This document shows, one piece after another, positions 20,137 to 29,952 of a stretch of 64,000 nucleotides of DNA; the stretch's first letter is position 1; every line of letters starts with the position of its first letter. The DNA lies in contig NZ_AROI01000009.1 in assembly GCF_000410875.1 (NCBI RefSeq), positions 124,001-188,000 of the forward strand, read 5' to 3'. A program made the position numbers and the translations under genes. The notes below the pieces were generated by a model. It did not search any database. It was given only the letters and a program-made list of their open reading frames with translations, and was not told where the DNA came from. This DNA is from Halopseudomonas pelagia CL-AP6. GTDB taxonomy: Bacteria > Pseudomonadota > Gammaproteobacteria > Pseudomonadales > Pseudomonadaceae.

Positions 20137-20185
20137 GGTACTACACACCGCGTTGCAATCTCTTACTTTGCTTGCGGTGAACCGC

Positions 20186-20212
20186 CTTGTTTTTTCGCTG
20201 CAATGCCCCCAT
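20186..20212 (+). promoter_or_regulatory. Sigma-32-like heat-shock promoter of lon
   Basis: CTTGTT (20186-20191), 15 bases, then CCCCAT (20207-20212) continuing CT. The sigma-32 consensus is CTTGAA, 13-15 bases, CCCCATnT, so the -10 part is perfect and the -35 matches four of six. It lies about 70 bases before the lon ATG. Heat-shock control of lon is well established in gammaproteobacteria. Confidence 0.75.
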
Positions 20213-20283
20213 CTTGAAAGCATGGACATTTTTTATTTCGAGCGTAGCTGTTGGCTGCGCTCCTCAGCAAGCGAGCCTCAGCC

Positions 20284-22683
20284 ATGACGACACTCAGCGA
20301 ATTTCCGCTACTGCCACTACGTGATGTGGTGGTTTACCCCCACATGGTCATTCCCCTGTTTGTTGGCCGCGACAAGTCCATAGAGGCGCTCGAAGCGGCC
20401 ATGGCTGGCAACAAGCAGGTTTTGCTGGTCGCACAGCGCAATCCTAGCGAGGATGACCCTGGCCGTGATGGGCTTTATGGCCTAGGTACCGTGGCGACCA
20501 TCCTGCAGCTGCTCAAGCTGCCTGACGGGACGGTGAAGGTGCTGGTCGAGGGCGAGCAGCGCGCACGTATCGATCAGGTTGACGAGCTGGGTACATACCA
20601 GGTCGCCAGAGCCGAGTGGCTTGAAGAAAGTACGCTGGACGAGCGCGAAGCCGAGGTATTAATTCGCAGTCTGATGAGCCAGTTCGAGCAGTTTGTTCAA
20701 TTGGGCAAGAAGGTCCCAGCCGAAGTGCTCTCATCGCTGTCGAGTATCGAGGAACCTAGCCGCCTGGTAGATACCATGGCCGCCCATCTGACCCTCAAGC
20801 TGGACCAAAAGCAGGCAATCCTGGAAATCCTACCCCTGCGCGAACGCGTCGAACATGTGCTTGGCGTGCTGGATAGCGAAATAGATTTGCTGCAAGTCGA
20901 GAAGCGTATTCGCGGCCGGGTCAAGAAGCAGATGGAGCGCAGCCAGCGCGAGTATTATCTGAATGAGCAGATGAAAGCCATCCAGAAAGAAATGGGTGGG
21001 CTGGACGAAGGTCACGGCGAGCTGGACGAGCTGAAAAACAAGATCGATGGCGCCGGCATGAGTAAAGAGGCGCACGCCAAAGCGACCGCGGAACTGAACA
21101 AGCTGAAAATGATGTCGCCGATGTCGGCCGAGGCCACCGTCGTGCGTTCTTATATTGACTGGTTGACCAGCGTGCCTTGGCAGAAAGCCAGCAAGGTCAG
21201 GCACGATCTGAAAAAGGCTGAAGAGGTTTTGGATGCTGACCACTATGGCCTGGAAGAGGTCAAGGAGCGCATCCTGGAATATCTCGCGGTGCAGAAGCGC
21301 GTGCGCAAGTTGAAAGGGCCAGTCCTGTGCCTGGTTGGGCCGCCCGGTGTTGGTAAAACGTCGCTGGGTGAATCTTTGGCCCGCGCAACCAACCGCAAGT
21401 TCGTGCGTATGGCACTGGGGGGCGTGCGGGACGAGGCCGAAATTCGCGGTCACCGACGTACCTATATAGGCTCTTTGCCGGGCAAACTGATTCAAAAGAT
21501 GTCCAAGGCGGGTGTGCGTAACCCGTTGTTTTTGCTCGATGAAATAGACAAGATGGGTCAGGATATGCGCGGCGATCCGTCTTCTGCGCTACTTGAGGTG
21601 CTGGATCCTGAGCAGAATCACAACTTCAACGATCACTACCTGGAGGTCGATTATGACCTGTCGGACGTGATGTTTATCTGTACTGCGAACTCGATGAATA
21701 TACCGGCGCCGCTGCTTGATCGCATGGAGGTTATTCGCATCCCCGGTTATACCGAAGATGAAAAAATCAACATTGCCCAGCGTTACCTGGTGGCCAAGCA
21801 GACCAAGAATAATGGTCTGAAAGAAGGTGAACTGACCTTCACGCATGATTCGCTCCGCGACATCATTCGTTACTATACTCGCGAAGCTGGGGTGCGTGGC
21901 CTTGAGCGACAGATTGCCAAATTATGCCGCAAGGTCGTCCGCGAACAGGTTGGCAAACGCGGTAAGGCGAGCGTGATTGTGGACGGCGTATTGTTGGAAA
22001 AACTCCTTGGCGTGCGCAAATTCAAGTACGGCCTGGCCGAAGAAGCCGACCAGATTGGTCAGGTCACCGGCTTGGCCTGGACTCAGGTCGGTGGTGAATT
22101 GCTCAGTCTCGAGGCTGTTGTGGTGCCTGGGAAGGGTCGTCAGATCAAAACAGGGTCGCTTGGCGACGTCATGCAGGAGTCAATCAGTGCCGCGCTGACG
22201 GTCGTTCGCAGCCGGGCTGCGAGCCTCGGTATCGCCGCGGATTTTCATGAGAAACACGACATCCACATTCACGTACCTGAGGGTGCCACGCCCAAGGATG
22301 GACCCAGTGCCGGGGTCGGCATGTGTACCGCGCTGGTGTCGGCATTGACCCGTATTCCGGTGCGTGCAGACGTGGCGATGACCGGTGAGATCACTCTGAG
22401 GGGCCAGGTTTTACCCATTGGCGGCCTCAAGGAAAAATTGCTCGCGGCGCATCGTGGCGGGATAAAAACCGTGATTATTCCGCATGACAATGTGGGCGAT
22501 TTGAAGGAGATTCCTGACAAGATCAAACAGGATATTGACGTCAAACCAGTGAAATGGATTGACGAAGTGTTACAGATTGCGCTGCAATACATGCCGGAGC
22601 CCTTGCAAGAAGGGGTTGAAGAGATGGTTGCAAAGGATGACAATCACGGAGCCGATGCAAAGAAGCGCATCAGCACTCACTGA
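20284..22683 (+). CDS. lon: Lon ATP-dependent protease
   Basis: A cytoplasmic hexameric protease that degrades misfolded and regulatory proteins. The 799 residues have the LAN substrate-binding domain ([20 protein letters not shown] at about 6-25), AAA+ module with Walker A GPPGVGKT (352-359), and the protease domain with Ser675 (PKDGPSAG) and Lys718 (GGLKEK). I chose ATG 20284; the frame is open to a TTG at 20251 inside the probable leader. No good Shine-Dalgarno is visible. The sigma-32-like promoter upstream indicates heat induction. Confidence 0.96.
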   Translation: MTTLSEFPLLPLRDVVVYPHMVIPLFVGRDKSIEALEAAMAGNKQVLLVAQRNPSEDDPGRDGLYGLGTVATILQLLKLPDGTVKVLVEGEQRARIDQVDELGTYQVARAEWLEESTLDEREAEVLIRSLMSQFEQFVQLGKKVPAEVLSSLSSIEEPSRLVDTMAAHLTLKLDQKQAILEILPLRERVEHVLGVLDSEIDLLQVEKRIRGRVKKQMERSQREYYLNEQMKAIQKEMGGLDEGHGELDELKNKIDGAGMSKEAHAKATAELNKLKMMSPMSAEATVVRSYIDWLTSVPWQKASKVRHDLKKAEEVLDADHYGLEEVKERILEYLAVQKRVRKLKGPVLCLVGPPGVGKTSLGESLARATNRKFVRMALGGVRDEAEIRGHRRTYIGSLPGKLIQKMSKAGVRNPLFLLDEIDKMGQDMRGDPSSALLEVLDPEQNHNFNDHYLEVDYDLSDVMFICTANSMNIPAPLLDRMEVIRIPGYTEDEKINIAQRYLVAKQTKNNGLKEGELTFTHDSLRDIIRYYTREAGVRGLERQIAKLCRKVVREQVGKRGKASVIVDGVLLEKLLGVRKFKYGLAEEADQIGQVTGLAWTQVGGELLSLEAVVVPGKGRQIKTGSLGDVMQESISAALTVVRSRAASLGIAADFHEKHDIHIHVPEGATPKDGPSAGVGMCTALVSALTRIPVRADVAMTGEITLRGQVLPIGGLKEKLLAAHRGGIKTVIIPHDNVGDLKEIPDKIKQDIDVKPVKWIDEVLQIALQYMPEPLQEGVEEMVAKDDNHGADAKKRISTH

Positions 22684-22763
22684 GGTATCAGCGGTCTGGA
22701 CGTATGATCTCACCCGAAGGGTTGAGGGCTTGACGATCAGACCGGCGATACCACAGGCATTCC

Positions 22764-22793
22764 TTGACACGGTTTTTGACCGCTTGCTATAAA
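22764..22793 (+). promoter_or_regulatory. Sigma-70 promoter of hupB
   Basis: TTGACA (22764-22769), 18 bases, TATAAA (22788-22793). Both boxes are near-consensus, fitting the high expression of HU. The leader to the GTG start is about 100 bases. Confidence 0.75.
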
Positions 22794-22897
22794 GCGTGCT
22801 TCGACCTAAGCAGGTATGCTGACTGGCCACGGCTTTGCTAAGACCACAAGCTTACATAACGACTAACAACTCACTGAAATTTATAAGGGGACTTAGA

Positions 22898-23170
22898 GTG
22901 AACAAGTCTGAATTGATTGATGCCATCGCCGCCTCCGCCGATATTCCTAAAGCTGCTGCCGGTCGTGCTCTTGACGCCGTCATCGAGTCCATCACTGGTG
23001 CTCTGAAGGCTGGTGACTCGGTTGTGCTGGTAGGTTTCGGTACTTTTGCGGTAAAAGATCGCGCTGCTCGTACTGGTCGTAACCCACAGACGGGTAACCC
23101 GATCGAAATCAGTGCTGCCAAGATTCCTGGCTTCAAAGCCGGTAAAGCACTGAAGGACGCGGTTAACTGA
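22898..23170 (+). CDS. hupB: HU DNA-binding protein, beta subunit
   Basis: A 90-residue histone-like protein that bends and compacts DNA. The sequence starts [20 protein letters not shown] after the initiator and contains [20 protein letters not shown], the DNA-embracing arm with its Arg-Asn-Pro tip, and ends [15 protein letters not shown]. The start is GTG at 22898, 9 bases after AAGGGG; upstream in-frame residues to 22835 are not HU-like. It lies between lon and ppiD, the standard place for hupB. Confidence 0.97.
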   Translation: MNKSELIDAIAASADIPKAAAGRALDAVIESITGALKAGDSVVLVGFGTFAVKDRAARTGRNPQTGNPIEISAAKIPGFKAGKALKDAVN

Positions 23171-23222
23171 TAGCGTCCTGTAACTGATTGCTGTATCGGC
23201 GCCTCGGCTCCGATATGGCCGT

Positions 23223-23278
23223 CGAATCATCAGCGTTTATGGCTATCGCTGTATAGGCAGACACCCACCGATGATTCG
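23223..23278. other. Inverted repeat in the hupB-ppiD gap
   Basis: CGAATCATC (23223-23231) and GATGATTCG (23270-23278) form a 9-bp inverted repeat around 38 bases. Just upstream, TATCGG...CCGATA forms another small stem. These precede the terminator at 23290. The region could be a structured 3' UTR or a small RNA released from hupB mRNA; nothing in the sequence decides this. Confidence 0.4.
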
Positions 23279-23289
23279 GTCAGTTTCCC

Positions 23290-23325
23290 GAAAGGCGCAT
23301 CATCCTCGATGCGCCTTTCTTGTTT
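23290..23325 (+). terminator. Terminator after hupB
   Basis: GAAAGGCGCATC and GATGCGCCTTTC form a perfect 12-bp stem with an ATCCTC loop, followed by TTGTTT. Confidence 0.85.
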
Positions 23326-23435
23326 CAGCAGGACAATATCAGCAGAACAATAAATGTCAGGTAGACCTCGGTCACCTGGCATCAGCCAGCCACTAAATCA
23401 GGTGTGCGGCAGATAACAGTTTTTTTGGGGGCAAG

Positions 23436-25331
23436 ATGCTGCAAAAAATGAGGGAAAATGCACAAAGCTGGATCGCCAAGGTGATCGTCGGCGTTATTGT
23501 GTTGATTTTCGCTTTGACTGGCTGGGAGTCGATCAGCAATTTCGCCAGCAATGCGCAGACGGCTGCGGCGGTGAACGATGCTGAGATCTCTCGTATAGAG
23601 CTTGATCAGGCCGTGGCTATGCAGCGGCGGCAACTGGTTCAGCAGATGCAGCAGCTCAATGACAGTTTTGATCCAGCTATGATCAATGACAATCTGTTGC
23701 GTGAGTCGGTGCTTGAGGACCTGATCGACCGCGCTGTCCTGCTCGATGGTGCCCAGGCCGCGAAATTGCGCATCTCCGAACAGATGATTGACCAGCTAAT
23801 CCTGTCTACCCCGGATTTTCAAGTTGACGGGCAGTTTGATGCCGGTCGATTTGATATTGTCATCCGTAACATGGGCCTGGCCTCGCGCATGGCTTTCCGT
23901 GATCTGGTACGCCAGGAACTGATGATCAACCAATTGCGTAGCGCCTATGAGGCGAGCGCGTTCGCCACGCCATCCGAGCGTCTGCAGCTGGCCCGATTGG
24001 AAGAACAGAGCCGCGATTTCGCCGCCATCGAACTGGCTGTGGACAGCGCGGCGGTGACAATCGAAGAGGACGACATCAGCGACTATTACACGGCCAAGGC
24101 CAAGCAGTTTATGACCGAAGAGCAGGTTGTACTGGAAGTGCTGACCCTGTCGCGTAGCGATTTCTTTGATCAGGTCGAAATCGACGAAAGTGAACTGCAG
24201 GCCATGTACGAACAGGAAATCGGTAACCTGGAAGAACAGCGCCGCGTTTCGCATATTCTGTTCGAAGCCCCTGAGGGCGATGCCGAGGCGCAAGCGCAAG
24301 CGCTTGAGCAGGCCCAGGCGGCTAGCGAGCGTTTGCTTCAGGGTGAGGATTTTGCCGAGTTAGCTCGCGAGCTTTCAGATGACAGCGGCAGTGCCAGTGG
24401 CGGTGGTGATCTGGGCTATGCGGTACGTGGTAGCTATGATGCCGCATTTGAACAAGCGTTGTTCGGTCTTGAGCAAGGTCAGGTATCCGAGCCGGTACGG
24501 ACCAATTTTGGTTACCATCTGGTCAAGATGACGGGTCTGCTGGCACCTGAGGTGCCATCGCTTGAATCGATGCGGCCTGAAATTGAACGCGAGTTGAAAG
24601 CCGCGCAAGTCGAGCGTCGCTTTGTTGAGGTGTCACGCGAGTTGGCCAACCTGGCTTATGAGTCGGAAGATCTATCGGCACCTGCCAGAGCGCTTGAGCT
24701 TGAGATTCAGACGATTGGCCCGGTGGGCCGTCAGGGTGATGAGGGCTTGACGGCGAATCCCCGGTTTATGGCCGCAGCCTTCGATGAAGAAGTCCTGTCT
24801 GACGGCTTGAATAGTCAACTGATTGAACTGGACGCAGATACTGCCGTGGTTCTGCGGGTTAAAGAGCACCTGCGGGCCACTCAGCGTCCTCTGGAAGAGG
24901 TCAGAGACGACATCGAAGACACGCTGCGCTTTGAGCGTGCAGTTGAGCTGGCTGATAGCCAAGCGGCAGAGCACGTCGCTGCACTGCGCGAGGGTAAGCT
25001 AGACACGGCTACTCTCGCCGAACAGTTGGGTCAAAGTTGGGCAACGCATGAGGCTATCCGGCGCTCCAGCAGTGATGTGCCCGCCGCGCTGCTGCGCAAT
25101 GTCTTTGCAATGCCGCGTCCAAGCGCTGAGCGGCCTGTCTACGGCCATTTCCGTCGCCCTGATGGCAGTCAGTGGATTGTTCAACTTAACGGCGTAGCGA
25201 CGCCTGAGAGCCTGGAGGAAGCGGTCGATGGTGACATGTACCAGCGCTTCATCGCAGGGCAGGCGGGCCAGCAGGATTTCAGTGCGCTGCAACAACGCCT
25301 GAAAGAGCAGGCTGATATCGAGCGTTATTGA
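23436..25331 (+). CDS. ppiD: PpiD-type periplasmic folding factor (SurA_N / parvulin)
   Basis: A 631-residue inner-membrane-anchored chaperone facing the periplasm. The N-terminus has one transmembrane helix (about 15-32; WIAKVIVGVIVLIFALTGW), then a SurA-like N-terminal region (to about 200), and a parvulin domain at about 255-365 (EEQRRVSHILFEAP, ELSDDSGSASGGGDLGY, FGYHLVKMTG). PpiD works at the Sec translocon exit on outer-membrane proteins. Several parvulin residues are conserved, but PpiD isomerase activity is doubtful in the family. It ends at a strong bidirectional terminator. Confidence 0.94.
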   Translation: MLQKMRENAQSWIAKVIVGVIVLIFALTGWESISNFASNAQTAAAVNDAEISRIELDQAVAMQRRQLVQQMQQLNDSFDPAMINDNLLRESVLEDLIDRAVLLDGAQAAKLRISEQMIDQLILSTPDFQVDGQFDAGRFDIVIRNMGLASRMAFRDLVRQELMINQLRSAYEASAFATPSERLQLARLEEQSRDFAAIELAVDSAAVTIEEDDISDYYTAKAKQFMTEEQVVLEVLTLSRSDFFDQVEIDESELQAMYEQEIGNLEEQRRVSHILFEAPEGDAEAQAQALEQAQAASERLLQGEDFAELARELSDDSGSASGGGDLGYAVRGSYDAAFEQALFGLEQGQVSEPVRTNFGYHLVKMTGLLAPEVPSLESMRPEIERELKAAQVERRFVEVSRELANLAYESEDLSAPARALELEIQTIGPVGRQGDEGLTANPRFMAAAFDEEVLSDGLNSQLIELDADTAVVLRVKEHLRATQRPLEEVRDDIEDTLRFERAVELADSQAAEHVAALREGKLDTATLAEQLGQSWATHEAIRRSSSDVPAALLRNVFAMPRPSAERPVYGHFRRPDGSQWIVQLNGVATPESLEEAVDGDMYQRFIAGQAGQQDFSALQQRLKEQADIERY

Positions 25332-25344
25332 TAGCTCAGCAGCC

Positions 25345-25384
25345 AGGCACAAAAAAACCGCATCACTGCGGTTTTTTTGTGCCT
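25345..25384. terminator. Bidirectional terminator between ppiD and fabI
   Basis: A perfect 18-bp palindrome with a TCAC loop; arms read AGGCACAAAAAAACCGCA and its complement. A-run and T-run on both sides make it work for ppiD (+) and fabI (-). Confidence 0.95.
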
Positions 25385-25394
25385 GCGATTTGGC

Positions 25395-26189
25395 TCAGTC
25401 TTCGAGGTTACCCATCGCGGTGATATTGAAACCGCCATCCACATACATGATCTCACCTGAAACACCTGAGGCCAGATCAGAACACAGGAAGGCACCCGCA
25501 TTGCCGACTTCGTCAATGGTGACATTGCGGCGCATCGGGGTTTGCTTTTCGTTATGTGAGAGCATCTTGCGGAAGCTCTTGATGCCAGATGCTGCCAGGG
25601 TGCGAATAGGCCCTGCCGAGATAGCGTTCACGCGCGTGCCTTCTGGTCCCAGGCTGGTGGCCAGATAACGTACACCGGCCTCCAGGCTGGCCTTGGCCAT
25701 GCCCATGACGTTGTAATTGGGCATGGTGCGCTCTGCGCCCAGATAAGACAATGTCAGCAAGCTGCCGTTACGTCCTTTCATCAACTCGCGGCCAGCCTTG
25801 GCCAGGGCGACGAAGCTGTAGGCGCTGATGTCGTGGGCGATACGGAAACCCTCGCGCGTTGTCACTTCGGTGAAGTCACCATCGAGCTGGTCACCGGGGG
25901 CAAAGCCGACGGAATGAACGATGCAATCCAGACCGTCCCACTGCTTGGCCAGCTCGCCGAAGGCGTGTTCAATCTGGGCGTCATCGGCGACGTCACAGGG
26001 GAAGCACAGTTCTGGCCCTGAGCCCCAGTCAGCTGCAAAGCCTTCTACGCGGGCTTTGAGTTTTTCATTCTGATAGGTAAAGGCCAGCTCGGCACCCTCC
26101 CGATGCATCGCGGCGGCGATGCCGGATGCGATGGACAGTTTGCTGGCTACGCCAACGATGAGTACGCGCTTTCCGCTGAGAAATCCCAT
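25395..26189 (-). CDS. fabI: Enoyl-[acyl-carrier-protein] reductase (NADH) FabI
   Basis: Catalyses the last reduction step of fatty acid elongation. The 264-residue SDR has the FabI-type [16 protein letters not shown] nucleotide motif and the active-site series [20 protein letters not shown] (Tyr-x6-Lys). It ends at the shared terminator. Only 14 bases separate it from yejF upstream, so it is probably co-transcribed with the peptide transporter genes, though an internal promoter for this essential gene is likely. Confidence 0.96.
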   Translation of the reverse strand: MGFLSGKRVLIVGVASKLSIASGIAAAMHREGAELAFTYQNEKLKARVEGFAADWGSGPELCFPCDVADDAQIEHAFGELAKQWDGLDCIVHSVGFAPGDQLDGDFTEVTTREGFRIAHDISAYSFVALAKAGRELMKGRNGSLLTLSYLGAERTMPNYNVMGMAKASLEAGVRYLATSLGPEGTRVNAISAGPIRTLAASGIKSFRKMLSHNEKQTPMRRNVTIDEVGNAGAFLCSDLASGVSGEIMYVDGGFNITAMGNLED

Positions 26190-26203
26190 GCTTGTTTCCT
26201 GTT

Positions 26204-27838
26204 TTACTGGGCCACCGGTGTCGGGGCCTTGTTGACGGATACCGGGTGGGCAAACGCCGCCTCCAGCAACTGACGAGTATAGTCGTGTTGCGGCGAGGCA
26301 AAGATGGTGCTTGCCGATCCCTGTTCTACAATATGTCCCTGGCGTATGACCATCAGCTCGTGACTGAGCGCTCTGACCACAGCCAGGTCGTGACTGATAA
26401 ACAAATAACTCAGATTGTGCCTGGCCTGCAGGTCGCGCAACAATTCCACCACCTGGCTCTGCACCGTACGGTCCAATGCCGAGGTGGGTTCATCCAGCAG
26501 TATCAGCGAAGGCTTGAGCACCAGGGCCCGAGCGATAGCGATACGTTGCCGCTGGCCGCCGGAGAACTCGTGCGGGTAGCGGTGCCGGGTTGCGGGGTCC
26601 AGGCCAACTTCCTGCAGCGCCTGGATGACCATTTCTTCGCGTTCCTGCTCATTGCCGATCTTGTGAATCTCCAACCCCTCGCTAATGATCTGCGCCACCG
26701 ACATGCGCGGGCTCAGGCTACCGAACGGGTCCTGAAAGACCACCTGGAACTGCCGACGCATGGGCCTGACGTCATCCTGACTGAGCCCATCAAGGCGTTG
26801 ACCATTGCATTCAATCAGGCCCTGACTTTCTACCAGCCGCAGCAGGGCCAGGCCCAGTGTCGTCTTGCCTGATCCGCTTTCGCCGACGATACCCAGCGTA
26901 TGCCCCTGTTTAAGGGTAAAGCTCGCATCGGTCACGGCTTTTACATGATCTACCGTGCGCCGCAAAATGCCCTGACGGATCGGAAACCAGACCTTCAATT
27001 GCTCGGTCCGCATAATCACCGGCGCCTCGGCATCCACCTTGACCGGATTGCCGGTTGGATCAGCGGCAATCAGCCGTTGGGTGTATTCATGCTGCGGATC
27101 GGCGAACAGCGTTGCACAATCATTTTCTTCGACGACGCAACCCTGATACATGACACATACGCGGTGGGCAATTCTGCGCACCAGGTTCAGATCGTGGCTG
27201 ATCAACAGCAGCGCCATGCCGAGTTTTTCTTGCAGCGATTTGAGCAGCTCAAGAATCTTCAGTTGCACGGTCACGTCTAGTGCGGTGGTGGGTTCGTCGG
27301 CTATCAGCAGCTCTGGCTCGTTGGCCAGCGCCATGGCGATCATTACCCGCTGCCGCTGGCCGCCGGACAGCTCGTGGGGGTAGGCGCTGAGCCGTTTGGC
27401 CGGCTCGGGTATGCCCACCAGGTCGAGCAGCTCCAGGGTGCGCGCTCGCGCGGCTTTCTTGTCCAGGCCCTTGTGCAGCACCAATACTTCGTTGATCTGG
27501 CGCTCGACGCTGTGCAACGGATTCAATGAGCTCATAGGCTCCTGGAAGATCATTGAGATGCGATTGCCGCGCACTTGCCGCAAGCGCCTCTCGTTGGCTA
27601 GCAGCAGATCTTCGCCCTTGTAGAGAATGCGCCCAGTAGGGTGATGGGCCAGGCTAGGTAACAGACGCAGGATCGAGTGCGCAGTGACCGATTTGCCTGA
27701 GCCGCTTTCCCCAACCAATGCCAGTGTTTCGCCGGCGCGAATATCCAGGCTGACCTGGCGCACGGCCATGACTTCTTCATGTTCGCTGCGAAAGGCGACG
27801 CTGAGGTTATCGATCCGTATCAATGGCTGTTCAGACAT
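26204..27838 (-). CDS. yejF: Peptide ABC transporter ATPase, fused double domain (YejF type)
   Basis: A 544-residue protein with two ABC ATPase domains in tandem. Walker A motifs are GESGSGKS (about 41-48) and GESGSGKT (about 320-327); signatures LSGGQRQRV and FSGGQRQRI precede Walker B stretches LLIADEPTT and LILLDEPTS. Each domain ends with an oligopeptide/dipeptide transporter C-terminal element. It energises uptake through YejB and YejE. ATG 27838 follows AAGGA and sits one base from the yejE stop; the open frame to 27865 lies inside yejE. Confidence 0.93.
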   Translation of the reverse strand: MSEQPLIRIDNLSVAFRSEHEEVMAVRQVSLDIRAGETLALVGESGSGKSVTAHSILRLLPSLAHHPTGRILYKGEDLLLANERRLRQVRGNRISMIFQEPMSSLNPLHSVERQINEVLVLHKGLDKKAARARTLELLDLVGIPEPAKRLSAYPHELSGGQRQRVMIAMALANEPELLIADEPTTALDVTVQLKILELLKSLQEKLGMALLLISHDLNLVRRIAHRVCVMYQGCVVEENDCATLFADPQHEYTQRLIAADPTGNPVKVDAEAPVIMRTEQLKVWFPIRQGILRRTVDHVKAVTDASFTLKQGHTLGIVGESGSGKTTLGLALLRLVESQGLIECNGQRLDGLSQDDVRPMRRQFQVVFQDPFGSLSPRMSVAQIISEGLEIHKIGNEQEREEMVIQALQEVGLDPATRHRYPHEFSGGQRQRIAIARALVLKPSLILLDEPTSALDRTVQSQVVELLRDLQARHNLSYLFISHDLAVVRALSHELMVIRQGHIVEQGSASTIFASPQHDYTRQLLEAAFAHPVSVNKAPTPVAQ

Positions 27839-27839
27839 G

Positions 27840-28874
27840 TCATTTCCTTGGGTCGAAGGCGTCACGCAGTGCCTCGCCGATAAAAACCAGCAGGCTGAGC
27901 ATCAGCGACAACACGACGAAGGCAGTGATGCCCAGCCAGGGTGCTTGCAAGTTGGCCTTGCCCTGGGCGATCAACTCGCCCAGGGAGGGCGAGCCAGCAG
28001 GCAAGCCAAAGCCAAGAAAGTCCAGCGAGGTAAGCGTGATAACGCCGCCGGTCAGAATAAACGGGAAGAAGGTCAGCGTGGCGACCATCGCGTTGGGCAG
28101 AATGTGCCGGAACATGATGATGCGGTTATTCGCGCCCAGTGCGCGTGCGGCGCGCACGTACTCCAGGTTGCGGCCGCGCAGGAACTCGGCGCGCACCACA
28201 TCGACCAGCGCCATCCAGGAGAACAGCAGCATGATGCCCAGCAGCCACCAGAAGTTGGGCTGCACAAAGCTGGCCAGAATGATCAGCAAATAGAGCACCG
28301 GGAGCCCTGACCAGACTTCGATAAAGCGCTGCCCAAACAGATCGATGCGGCCGCCGTAGAAGCCCTGAATGGCACCCACTACTACGCCAATGATGGAGCT
28401 GATGATGGTCAGTGTCAGGGCGAAGAGTACCGAGATACGAAAGCCATAGATCACCCGTGAGCTGACGTCGCGGGCCTGATCGTCAGTGCCGAGCCAGTTG
28501 TCTGCTGAGGGCGGGGCCGGGGCGGGGGCCTCGAGCTCGTAGTTGATCGTGTCGTAATAAAATGGAATGGGAGGCCAGAGCATCCAGCCATTGCCTTCCT
28601 CTTCGATCAACTGACGGATATACGGGCTGCGGTAATCTGCGGAGATCGGGAATTCACCACCAAACTCGGTCTCGGCGTAACGTTTGAATACCGGAAAATA
28701 GTAGCTGTTTTCGTACTGGACCATTAGCGGCTTGTCATTGGCGATCATTTCCGCGCCCAGGCTGAGCACAAACAGCACCATGAATATATGCAACGACCAC
28801 CAGCCGCGCCGATTGGCTTTAAACAGGGCAAAGCGCCGGCGGTTCAGGGGTGAGAGGGTGAAGTTCAGCGCCAT
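27840..28874 (-). CDS. yejE: Peptide ABC transporter permease (YejE type)
   Basis: A 344-residue inner-membrane permease. A first helix (about 26-45) is followed by a periplasmic insert of about 100 residues, then the binding-protein-dependent transport fold with five helices and the EAA-like loop RAARALGANNRIIMFRHILPN that contacts the ATPase. The large insert after helix 1 is typical of YejE. It begins 2 bases after the yejB stop. Confidence 0.92.
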   Translation of the reverse strand: MALNFTLSPLNRRRFALFKANRRGWWSLHIFMVLFVLSLGAEMIANDKPLMVQYENSYYFPVFKRYAETEFGGEFPISADYRSPYIRQLIEEEGNGWMLWPPIPFYYDTINYELEAPAPAPPSADNWLGTDDQARDVSSRVIYGFRISVLFALTLTIISSIIGVVVGAIQGFYGGRIDLFGQRFIEVWSGLPVLYLLIILASFVQPNFWWLLGIMLLFSWMALVDVVRAEFLRGRNLEYVRAARALGANNRIIMFRHILPNAMVATLTFFPFILTGGVITLTSLDFLGFGLPAGSPSLGELIAQGKANLQAPWLGITAFVVLSLMLSLLVFIGEALRDAFDPRK

Positions 28875-28876
28875 AC

Positions 28877-29950
28877 TCAGCCCTCCCTGTTTTCAAAGTC
28901 GATGCGCGGATCGACCAGGGTGTAAGTAATGTCACCGATCAACTTCACCACCAGGCCCAGCAAGGTGAAAATATACAGGGTGCCGAACATGACCGGATAA
29001 TCGCGGTTGATAGCGGCCTCGAACCCCAGCAGGCCCAGCCCATCGAGTGAGAAAATCACCTCGATCAGCAGCGCACCGGTAAAGAACACGCTGATTAACG
29101 CGGAGGGGAAACCGGCGATAATCAGCAGCATTGCATTACGGAACACGTGACCATAGAGCACCCGGCCAGCAGACAAACCCTTGGCCTTGGCGGTGACCAC
29201 ATACTGCTTGCCGATTTCATCCAGAAAGCAGTTTTTGGTTAGCATGGTCAGGGTCGCAAAGCTGCCGATGACCATGGCGGTAATCGGCAGCACCAGGTGC
29301 CAGGCATAATCTTTGGTCTTTTCCCAGCTGCTGAGTTCTTCCCAATTGTTGGATGTCAGGCCGCGCAGCGGGAACCAGTCAAAATAACTGCCGCCGGCGA
29401 ACACCACGATCAACAGAATGGCGAGCAGGAAGCCCGGGATCGCGTAACCGACAATGATCAGCGAACTGGTCCAGATATCGAAGGTGCTGCCATGGCGTAC
29501 CGCCTTGCGAATGCCCAGCGGAATGGATATCAGGTAAGTCAGCAGGGTGGTCCATAAGCCCAACGAGATGGATACGGGCATCTTTTCCAGAATCAGATCG
29601 ATCACGCTGGCGTCGCGGAAGAAGCTGTCGCCAAAATCAAAGGTCGTATAGCCCTTGATCATTAGCCAGAAACGCTCAGGGGCGGGTTTGTCGAAACCGT
29701 ACATGCGCTCGATTTCGGCGATGATGTCGGGGTCCAGACCCTGGGCGCCACGGTAACTGCCGCCGCTGGCAACCTCACCCTGCATGCTGCCGGAAATGCG
29801 GCTGGTAGCGCCTTCGAAGCCTTCCAGGTTGGCAATCATCTGCTCGACCGGACCGCCGGGGGCCGCCTGGATAATCAGGAAGTTGATCAGCAGGATACCG
29901 AACAGGGTAGGGATAATCAGTAGCAAACGGCGAACGATATAGGCCAGCAT
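28877..29950 (-). CDS. yejB: Peptide ABC transporter permease (YejB type)
   Basis: A 357-residue permease partner of YejE. The N-terminal helix reads [20 protein letters not shown]. The EAA-like loop is [21 protein letters not shown] loop of about 80 residues after helix 1, including [11 protein letters not shown], is typical of YejB/OppB-like permeases. Two bases separate it from the upstream binding-protein gene, so the four transporter genes are one transcript. Confidence 0.92.
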   Translation of the reverse strand: MLAYIVRRLLLIIPTLFGILLINFLIIQAAPGGPVEQMIANLEGFEGATSRISGSMQGEVASGGSYRGAQGLDPDIIAEIERMYGFDKPAPERFWLMIKGYTTFDFGDSFFRDASVIDLILEKMPVSISLGLWTTLLTYLISIPLGIRKAVRHGSTFDIWTSSLIIVGYAIPGFLLAILLIVVFAGGSYFDWFPLRGLTSNNWEELSSWEKTKDYAWHLVLPITAMVIGSFATLTMLTKNCFLDEIGKQYVVTAKAKGLSAGRVLYGHVFRNAMLLIIAGFPSALISVFFTGALLIEVIFSLDGLGLLGFEAAINRDYPVMFGTLYIFTLLGLVVKLIGDITYTLVDPRIDFENREG

Positions 29951-29952
29951 GC

